10,892 bases of DNA, from positions 1-10,892 of the forward strand of contig CAYOYK010000076.1 in assembly GCA_964408185.1 (NCBI GenBank), in the 5' to 3' direction. The stretch comes from CAYOYK01 sp964408185. Its GTDB lineage: Bacteria > Bacillota > Clostridia > Christensenellales > Aristaeellaceae. The notes beneath the pieces were generated by a model. That model was given only the letters and a program-made list of their open reading frames with translations. It was not told where the DNA came from and did not search any database. A program made the translations under genes and the position numbers. Positions 6,216-10,892 of this stretch are shown piece by piece (positions within the stretch are counted from its first letter, which is position 1; each line of letters opens with the position of its first letter).

Positions 6216-6845
6216 TTACGCCGTGATCAGCCGATAGCCGCACTTGTACACGGTCTCGATGCGCTCCACGCCCAGCTTGCGGCGCAGGCGCTGCACATGC
6301 ACGTCCACGGTGCGGGTCTCGCCCATGCTCTGGTAGCCCCACGCCTTGCGCAGCAGCTCCTCGCGGCTGATGGGCGTATCGGGGTTTTCCAGCAGGGCCA
6401 GCAGAAGCGCAAACTCCTGCGCGGTCAGCTCTACGCGCTCGCCGTCCAGCAGCGCCGCACGCTCGCCCTCCAGCACCGTCAGCTCCGGGAAGGGCGCCTG
6501 CTCGGCCGTTAGCATACGCATCCGCGCAAGCATCGCCTTTTGTGAGAACGGCAGCACCAGCACGTCGCTCTGCCCCGGATACAGCGCTTGAAGGTGGGAT
6601 ACCATTTTGCGGTCCGCCGTTAAAAACAGCACCGGGCAGCCGCTTTGATGCAGCTCCTGCAAAAAGGGGCGGCAGATCGTCCATTGCAGCCTTGCGTCCA
6701 CAACGGCCATGCTTGGCTCGCAGCCCTGCGGGACGACGGGTTCCAGCACATCCGCGCAGATTGCCTCCGCGCCCTCGTGCTGACAGGCACGGGTTATCTT
6801 TTGCGCAAGCTGGGGGTCGGACTCCAAAATCAACACTCTTGCCAT
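6216..6845 (-). CDS. OmpR/PhoB-type response regulator with degenerate receiver
   Basis: A 209-residue protein: receiver domain (about 1-115) and C-terminal winged helix (about 122-207). In the DNA-binding half, LTAQEFALLLALLENP, REELLRKAWGYQSMGETRTVDVHVQRLRRKLG and IETVYKCGYRL are textbook OmpR-family motifs. In the receiver Asp50 (VVDARL) is in the phospho-acceptor position and Thr76 (FLTA) is kept. However, the acidic pair is E8-S9 where DD is normal, and the near-invariant lysine before PF is Leu98 (VLVLPF for the usual V-K-P-F). Such receivers often work without phosphorylation. No histidine kinase is in the window. The ATG at 6845 has AAGGAGAGGTG upstream; a GTG nine bases earlier overlaps that site and is unlikely. 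Target genes are unknown. Confidence 0.9.
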   Translation of the reverse strand: MARVLILESDPQLAQKITRACQHEGAEAICADVLEPVVPQGCEPSMAVVDARLQWTICRPFLQELHQSGCPVLFLTADRKMVSHLQALYPGQSDVLVLPFSQKAMLARMRMLTAEQAPFPELTVLEGERAALLDGERVELTAQEFALLLALLENPDTPISREELLRKAWGYQSMGETRTVDVHVQRLRRKLGVERIETVYKCGYRLITA

Positions 6846-6892
6846 GCCAATCACCTCTCCTTATTATGACGAAGCAAGGTGATGGTTTGTTG

Positions 6893-6903
6893 CACAAATT
6901 GTG
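6893..6903. promoter_or_regulatory. Small palindrome upstream of the regulator gene
   Basis: CACAA-A-TTGTG is an 11-base palindrome with 5-bp arms in an AT-rich stretch (about 6860-6930) roughly 48 bp upstream of the regulator start. That AT-rich stretch is the only sensible promoter region for this gene, although no -35/-10 pair is convincing. The palindrome could be an operator, for example for autoregulation, but a match this short may be chance. Confidence 0.3.
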
Positions 6904-6939
6904 AACGATATGTTAATATTCGGAGAAAAAGGGAGCGAC

Positions 6940-7202
6940 GGGCGCTACGGCGGGCGCTAAAGCGCCCTTGTGACAGGGGACTTCGTCTTCCTTCACCGAC
7001 GGCTACGCCGTCTTGCTTCCCCCTAGGAAACGCGGTATTGGCTTTGCTCCCACACTTGTTTAGGGCTTAATTTCCTTGGGTAACGCGGTATTGGCTTTCT
7101 TCCCCGCGTGTTTAGGGCGTTGCGCCCAAGGCGCGCGGTGTTTCATTCGTTCCCCCGTTTTCCCCCCCGCGCCCGCAGGCGCGGCAAACCAATCGAGGGC
7201 CC
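6940..7202 (-). repeat. Copy B of the ~250-bp structured repeat, inverted relative to copy A
   Basis: On the minus strand this follows copy A (69-316) block by block: GGCCCTCGATTGGT, CCGCGCC-TGCG-GGCGCGG (7167-7184), CCTTGGGCGCAA, GGGAGCAAAGCCAATACCGCG, CCTAGGGGGAAGCAAGACGG, GACGGC-GTA-GCCGTC (6998-7012), GACGAAGTCCCCTGTCACAAGG and GGGCGCTTTAGCGCCC (6952-6967). A partial GGGCGCT (6940-6946) suggests the start of another module. The loop GAA of copy A is GTA here while both 6-bp stems stay intact. The GGGGAC/GTCCCC stem is damaged in this copy (CTTCGTCTTC). Inside lies an approximate 53-bp duplication: AACGCGGTATTGGCTTT occurs at 7029 and 7082, each followed by GTTTAGGGC. In copy A one of these is diverged beyond easy recognition. 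Confidence 0.85.
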
Positions 7203-7594
7203 CGCAGGGCCACCATGCCTGCATGCCGTCCCTTGCACGGGAACAAGACCGCTGACGTGGGGCAGCAGTTCGGCCAAGATGGGCACCGCAGGCGTGCAAA
7301 CTATATCACGCAAGTTTTCTGGGCGATCGCTTGTAGCGCAAGATGGGCGTGCTGGTCCATCGATCGGCCTCAATCACGCTGTTTCTTTTGGTTACTTTTC
7401 TTTTCAGCTGAAAAGAAAAGTGACGAACCCCGGCCCGCAGGTCGGGGCACCGTTCCCGCCCGCGCAGCGCGGGCGCCCCCCCGCGCCCGCAGGCGCGGCC
7501 CCTTGCTGTGGCGCGCCGCGCCGACCGAAGCGCACGCGGCCCCGCAGGGCCGCCCCGCGCGCCGCGCAGGCGCGGCAAAGCCCCTGCAAGGGGC
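7165..7594 (-). repeat. Cluster of GC-rich mini-hairpins, mostly with a TGCG loop
   Basis: There is no gene in this stretch. Hairpins at 7167-7184, 7198-7211, 7428-7447, 7481-7498 and 7536-7553 each have stems of 5-8 bp and the loop CGCA on the plus strand, TGCG on the minus strand. In minus-strand RNA each would be a C(UGCG)G tetraloop of the UNCG class. Further small hairpins lie at 7458-7474 (CAG loop), 7561-7576 (CAGG) and 7580-7594 (TGCAA). Stem sequences differ between hairpins (CCGCGCC, GGCCC, CCCCGACC, GCGGCCC) yet stay paired. The stretch 7212-7390 between them has no gene or clear structure that I can identify; AAGATGGGC occurs in it twice. Confidence 0.75.
7394..7421. repeat. 28-bp perfect palindrome
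   Basis: The 14-base arm ACTTTTCTTTTCAG is followed at once by its exact reverse complement, centred on the CAG|CTG at 7407/7408 with no loop. Allowing one mismatch the symmetry extends to 7391-7424 (GTT against GAC). The arms are pyrimidine-rich and AT-rich inside a very GC-rich region. No T-run follows on either strand, so it is a poor terminator. It could be a protein binding site, a cruciform or a recombination/processing site. Confidence 0.9.
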
Positions 7595-7599
7595 GTCAC

Positions 7600-7974
7600 T
7601 CACCCCCCGTAGGGAAAGCTGTGTTCCGCTTTGCTCTCAAATTCGGCAAGGGTCTTGATTCTGCCGCCGCCGTCCCACGTGATGAGCGTCGCGCCGTCAA
7701 AGCCGCTCTCCTCGCCGTCGTACCGACAGCGGAAGTACCACTCCACCGCCGTCTGGTCGCCGGCGCTGAACACGCGCTTGACCGTCCACTCCAGCACGCG
7801 CCCGTGCGGGGCCCAATCCGCAATCCAGCGGCGCAGCTGTTCCACGCCGTGATACCGCGGCCCGTAGCACTCCGTGTAGATCGCGTCCGGCGCGAACCAA
7901 TCCTCCAGCCGAAAGCCGTCGCCGCGCACCCACGCGGCAAAGTACGCGCGTATCTTCTCCTCCCGCCAGTCCAT
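7600..7974 (-). CDS. SnoaL/NTF2-like fold protein
   Basis: A 124-residue cytoplasmic protein with the NTF2-like layout: a helical start (EEKIRAYFAAWVRGD), LEDWFAPDAIYTECYGPRYHGVEQLRRWIADW (24-54), and alternating strands with EWTVKRVFSAGDQTAVEWYFRCRYDG and FDGATLITWDGGGRIKTLAEFESKAEH. These motifs are typical of SnoaL-like/nuclear transport factor 2 family proteins, a fold used for small-molecule enzymes and binding proteins, so the substrate cannot be predicted. ATG at 7974 was chosen because AGGGGG lies seven bases upstream; a TTG two codons earlier is too close to that site. It is divergent from nagZ (166-bp gap) with its own extended -10 promoter. The stop is six bases from the last mini-hairpin of the repeat region, which may serve as its 3' end. 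Confidence 0.85.
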   Translation of the reverse strand: MDWREEKIRAYFAAWVRGDGFRLEDWFAPDAIYTECYGPRYHGVEQLRRWIADWAPHGRVLEWTVKRVFSAGDQTAVEWYFRCRYDGEESGFDGATLITWDGGGRIKTLAEFESKAEHSFPYGG

Positions 7975-7996
7975 CGGCAAGCCCCCTTTTTTGCTG

Positions 7997-8005
7997 ATTA
8001 TATCA
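7997..8005 (-). promoter_or_regulatory. Extended -10 promoter of the SnoaL-like gene
   Basis: On the minus strand TGATATAAT gives a consensus TATAAT with a TG extension. Transcription would start near 7990, about 16 bases before the ATG and just before the AGGGGG ribosome site. The -35 position is GC-rich and non-consensus. Confidence 0.65.
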
Positions 8006-8063
8006 CAGGCTGCGCGGGCGCGCCGGAATATTTGATCGGAGGGTGGATTTATTTGTCAATCTA

Positions 8064-8072
8064 TGATACAAT
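8064..8072 (+). promoter_or_regulatory. Extended -10 promoter of nagZ
   Basis: TGATACAAT is a TG-extended -10 (TACAAT, 8067-8072), with a weak TGGATT in the -35 position. Transcription would begin near 8079, about 62 bases before the ATG at 8141. The in-frame ATG at 8063 lies within this promoter, so it cannot be the start. Confidence 0.6.
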
Positions 8073-8140
8073 CATGCCGAAACGAACGCGCACAATCGAA
8101 TTGTCGCAAGACAACTTTTTGCTGCGCGCGGGAGGCCGCT

Positions 8141-9685
8141 ATGGACGACGTGCGATTGCTGGGCCAACTGATTACCTGCGGCGTGCGCGGGCCGACCGTG
8201 GATGACGGCCTGCGCGCGCTGGTACGCGAGTGCAAAATCGGCAACTTTATCCTGTTTGCCCGCAACGTGAGGAACGCGGACCAGCTTCGTGCCCTCACGG
8301 ACGAGCTGCGCGCGCTGGCGCTGGCCGAGACGGGCGCGCCGCCGCTGATCTCGGTGGATCAGGAGGGCGGCATGGTCAGCCGTCTGCCGCCGCCTGCGAC
8401 GCAGCTTCCGGGCGCAATGGCGCTTGGCGCGGTGAACGCGCCCGCGATCACGCGGGACAGCGCCCGCGCTATGGGCGAGGAGCTGCGCGCCGTCGGCTTT
8501 ACGTTTGATAACGCGCCCGATGCGGACGTGAACACCAACCCCCGCAACCCCGTCATCGGCGCGCGCAGCTTCGGCGATGATCCCCGGCGCGTCGGCGAGC
8601 AGGTCGCGGCGTTTACGCGGGGCCTGCGCGAAAGCGGCGTCGCGGCGTGCCTCAAGCACTTTCCGGGGCACGGCGATACCGCTGTGGACAGCCACGTCGG
8701 CCTGCCGCGCGTGGACAAGACCGTCGCCGAGCTGGAGGCCGCCGAGCTTGTACCCTTCCGCGCGGGCATCGAGGCCGGGGCGGACGCGGTGATGACCTCG
8801 CACATTCTCTTCCCGCGTATCGAGCCGGAGCCCGTGCCCGCGACCATGAGCCGCGCGATCCTGACCGGGCTGCTGCGCGAGCGGCTGGGCTTCACGGGCG
8901 TGGTCGCCACCGACTGCCTGGAGATGGACGCGATCAAGGCGCGCTACGGCGTGGCCGAGGGCGCGCTGGGCGCGCTGCGCGCCGGGGCCGATCTTGTGAC
9001 CATCAGCCATACCTACGAGCTGGCCCGTGAGGCCAGCCTGCGCCTTCAGCGAGCGCTGGCCGAGGGCGACCTGAGCCGCGACGCGCTGCTTGCGTCCGCC
9101 GGGCGCATCGCGGCGCTGAAGGAGCGGCTTGCCGATGCGCCCGTGCCCGCGCTGGATTGCCTCGGCTGCGAGGCGCACCGTCGGCTGGCGGACGGGCTCG
9201 CCGACGCAACACTGTGCGAGCTTGCCCGCGACGCTCGCCCGCTGCCGCCTGTGACCGCCGACGCGTTTTTCATCAGCCCACCCTGCCGCGTGCTCACAGG
9301 CGTGGGCGAGGGTGAGAGCGAGCCGCTCAGCTTCGCGCGCTACATGGGCGCGGCGTTTGGCGCGGCCTGCGAGACTTGCTCGCCCGATCCGGACGACGCG
9401 GAAATCGCGCGCCTTTTGGCCGCCGCGGAAGGGCGCGGCACCGTGGCCGTGGGCCTGTACAACGCGCAGTTCCAGCCGGGGCAGCTACGGCTTACGGAGG
9501 CTCTGTGCCGCGCGGGGCACGCGGTCATCGCGGTCGCGCTGCGCACACCCTACGAGCTGACCTCCGTACCCGCGCAGGCGCACTGCGTGGCGGCGTTTGA
9601 GTACACCACCCGCGCGCTGGACGCGTTGCAGCGGTACCTTCGCCAATCCATTTCCGCGCGCGGCACGTGGCCCGTGAGGCTCTGA
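8141..9685 (+). CDS. nagZ: Glycoside hydrolase family 3, beta-N-acetylglucosaminidase NagZ
   Basis: A 514-residue enzyme that would release GlcNAc from muropeptides during cell-wall recycling. The GH3 barrel (about 1-330) carries ISVDQEGGMVSRL (70-82), DADVNTNPRNPVIGARSFGDDP (127-148) and the family signature LKHFPGHGDTAVDSHVGLP (171-189). Asp183-His185 of that signature form the acid/base dyad known for the NagZ branch. ATDCLEMDAI (256-265) has Asp258 as probable nucleophile. A C-terminal domain follows (about 370-514), as in the two-domain B. subtilis NagZ, not the single-domain E. coli one; it ends RGTWPVRL. No signal peptide is seen, so it probably acts in the cytoplasm. ATG 8141 has GGGAGG five bases upstream. 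It is followed after 92 bp, with no obvious terminator, by an AmiE-like gene. Confidence 0.93.
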   Translation: MDDVRLLGQLITCGVRGPTVDDGLRALVRECKIGNFILFARNVRNADQLRALTDELRALALAETGAPPLISVDQEGGMVSRLPPPATQLPGAMALGAVNAPAITRDSARAMGEELRAVGFTFDNAPDADVNTNPRNPVIGARSFGDDPRRVGEQVAAFTRGLRESGVAACLKHFPGHGDTAVDSHVGLPRVDKTVAELEAAELVPFRAGIEAGADAVMTSHILFPRIEPEPVPATMSRAILTGLLRERLGFTGVVATDCLEMDAIKARYGVAEGALGALRAGADLVTISHTYELAREASLRLQRALAEGDLSRDALLASAGRIAALKERLADAPVPALDCLGCEAHRRLADGLADATLCELARDARPLPPVTADAFFISPPCRVLTGVGEGESEPLSFARYMGAAFGAACETCSPDPDDAEIARLLAAAEGRGTVAVGLYNAQFQPGQLRLTEALCRAGHAVIAVALRTPYELTSVPAQAHCVAAFEYTTRALDALQRYLRQSISARGTWPVRL

Positions 9686-9777
9686 CCGCCACGCGGGGGC
9701 GTACCCCGACCGCGCCCTGATTGCCCAAGCCGTGACGGCAAGTCAAGACCCGCCGACCCATAAAAAGGAGCATGCCT

Positions 9778-10824
9778 ATGGAGTTTGAACATTCTGTTGC
9801 CATTCTGGAGCAAGCCGTCCGCGACGGCGCGTGTCCCGGCTACGCTGTTTGTATCGGCCGAGGAGACGAAACGCTGCTCACGCGCGTGGGCGGCACGCTC
9901 AGCGGCCCGACCAGCGCGCCCGTAACGGCCGAGACCCGGTACGATATGGCCTCGCTTTCCAAGGTGCTGGGCGTTGCGACGCTCGCGCTGCTGGCGCTGG
10001 AGCAGGGGCGGTTTTCGTTGCAGGATCCCATCGGCGCGTACTTCCACGATGTGCCGGAGGATAAGCGCGATATCACCGCGTTCCAGCTCATCACCCATCA
10101 GAGCGGCATGGAACCCAGCTTCCGCTTGGACCAGATGAACATCGCCCCGGAGGATACCCTGCGCGCGATCCTCGCGTACCCGCTGCTGTGCGCGCCGGGC
10201 ACGGAGGTGCATTACTCGTGCATGGGATTCATCACGCTGGCCAAAATGCTGGAGCGCGCCTACGGCCTGCCCCTCAACGAAGCCGCGCGGCGCTTCGTGT
10301 TTGAACCCCTCGGCATGGCGAGCACCGGCTACTGCCCCACGGGCGATAACATCGCGCCCACGGAGCGGGACGTCTCCACGGGCCGGCTGTGGCAGGGCGT
10401 GGTGCACGATGAGAACGCCCGCTTTCAGGGCGGCGTGAGCGGCAACGCGGGGGTGTTCTCGACCATCGGCGATATGAGCCGATTCGCCCGGATGCTCGCC
10501 TGCGGCGGCACGCTGGAGGGGCGCCGCTTCCTCAACGCGGAGACGCTGCGCCTTGCCGCAAGCAATCAAACCGCCGCGCTGAACGAGGCGCGCGGCCTCG
10601 GCTTGGAGCTCAACGCCAACGGCGGGACGTTCATGGGCGACCTGTGGCCCGCATCCGGGTTTGGGCACACAGGCTTTACGGGCACGTCGCTGGCGGTGGA
10701 GCCGCAAAGCGGGCTGTTTTGCGTGCTGCTGACCAACCGTGTCTGTCCCACGCGGGAGAACCTCAAGCTCATGCGCGTGCGCAGGCTGCTGCACAACTCC
10801 GTGTACGCGGACAGCGGGCGCTAA
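9778..10824 (+). CDS. Serine hydrolase of the beta-lactamase (S12) family, AmiE-like
   Basis: A 348-residue penicillin-recognising enzyme fold. The catalytic motif is S59-L-S-K62 in MASLSKVLG; the second motif position reads Y146-S-C148 where YxN is standard; the third is H297-T-G299 in GFGHTGFTGTS. VHDENARFQGGVSGNAGVFST (209-229) resembles the B. subtilis AmiE (YbbE) branch, which cleaves the peptide from MurNAc and is encoded next to nagZ there. The same pairing here makes N-acetylmuramoyl-L-alanine amidase the best guess; a resistance beta-lactamase is less likely. No signal peptide is visible. The second ATG (9778) was chosen because AAGGAG lies seven bases before it, only one base before the first ATG (9772). 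The last residues (DSGR) and the TAA lie in or next to the palindromic module at 10816, so the C-terminus may have been altered by it. Confidence 0.88.
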   Translation: MEFEHSVAILEQAVRDGACPGYAVCIGRGDETLLTRVGGTLSGPTSAPVTAETRYDMASLSKVLGVATLALLALEQGRFSLQDPIGAYFHDVPEDKRDITAFQLITHQSGMEPSFRLDQMNIAPEDTLRAILAYPLLCAPGTEVHYSCMGFITLAKMLERAYGLPLNEAARRFVFEPLGMASTGYCPTGDNIAPTERDVSTGRLWQGVVHDENARFQGGVSGNAGVFSTIGDMSRFARMLACGGTLEGRRFLNAETLRLAASNQTAALNEARGLGLELNANGGTFMGDLWPASGFGHTGFTGTSLAVEPQSGLFCVLLTNRVCPTRENLKLMRVRRLLHNSVYADSGR

Positions 10825-10890
10825 AGCGCCCTTGTGCCAGGGGACGACGGCGGGCGCTAAAGCGCCCTTGTGACAGGGGACTTCGTCCCC
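10816..10890 (-). repeat. Two 36-bp palindromic modules plus GNA hairpin
   Basis: GGGCGCTAAAGCGCCC occurs at 10816-10831 and 10852-10867 (36-bp spacing), followed by GGGGAC-TTC-GTCCCC (10876-10890). This is the same module as at 297-404 but in inverted orientation, matching copy B. The TAA of the upstream hydrolase gene (10822-10824) is inside the first palindrome. The array runs on to the window end and may continue into another copy of the long element. Confidence 0.88.
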
Positions 10891-10892
10891 CT

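Noticed and set aside
69..7202. Composite transposon bounded by copies A and B
   Set aside because: No transposase frame lies in or next to either copy, no terminal target duplications are visible, and the enclosed genes include chromosomal whiA. Kept only as an inverted-repeat observation.
7212..7390. Hidden gene or structured RNA between the hairpin clusters
   Set aside because: Short frames cross it on both strands but none has a start with a ribosome site or recognisable motifs. I saw only a repeated AAGATGGGC and no extended pairing.
9686..9777. Terminator between nagZ and the AmiE-like gene
   Set aside because: The gap is GC-rich but I could not find a stable stem followed by a T-run, so the two genes are taken as one transcript.
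9550..10794. 414-codon open frame on the minus strand
   Set aside because: It is antisense to nagZ's end and the AmiE-like gene, both of which have clear family motifs. Long antisense frames are common in DNA of this GC content. The same applies to 8072-9178 (minus) and 3834-4829 (plus).
9778..10824. Class C beta-lactamase resistance gene
   Set aside because: There is no signal peptide, the YxN motif reads YSC, the third motif is HTG, and it lies beside nagZ. The AmiE-like branch fits better.

Overview
The window reads as chromosomal DNA from a high-GC member of the Clostridia (Bacillota), probably a gut lineage. The reasons are a complete whiA, strong GGAGG-type ribosome binding sites, an ECF sigma operon with a one-TM partner, a DUF6273-type protein, and a NagZ/AmiE-type muropeptide recycling pair. 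I cannot name the genus. There is no tRNA, rRNA, transposase, integrase, phage gene or CRISPR array.

Layout. 1-430: structured non-coding repeats (copy A of a ~250-bp element plus a 36-bp palindromic tandem array), then a hairpin terminator. 493-2842 (minus): a compact operon of ECF sigma factor, membrane-anchored probable anti-sigma factor and secreted protein, each junction a 4-bp ATGA overlap. 3025-4796 (minus): ROK sugar kinase (fructokinase type), a 61-residue unknown protein and a DUF6273-like protein, closed by a U-tract terminator. 4904-5890 (plus): whiA, divergent from the ROK gene, with an extended -10 promoter and a hairpin shared with the convergent gene. 5946-6150: mini-hairpins and a 35-bp tandem repeat. 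6216-6845 (minus): an orphan OmpR-type regulator with a degenerate receiver. 6940-7595: copy B of the repeat element in inverted orientation, a long perfect palindrome and a dense cluster of mini-hairpins. 7600-7974 (minus): a SnoaL/NTF2-like protein, divergent from 8141-10824 (plus): nagZ followed by an AmiE-like serine hydrolase. 10816-10890: the 36-bp palindromic module again, providing the stop codon of the last gene.

How it fits together. NagZ (removes GlcNAc from muropeptides) and the AmiE-like enzyme (would remove the peptide from MurNAc) form a cell-wall recycling pair like that of Bacillus subtilis, here without visible signal peptides. The sigma operon looks like a cell-surface signalling unit. 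The ROK kinase could feed hexoses into glycolysis.

The most unusual content is non-coding. A modular repeat family recurs at several loci, built of very small hairpins whose loops belong to hyperstable classes: C(UNCG)G tetraloops, C(GNA)G triloops and a TTTA loop. Stems differ from hairpin to hairpin but stay paired. Two inverted copies bracket about 6.6 kb carrying eight genes.
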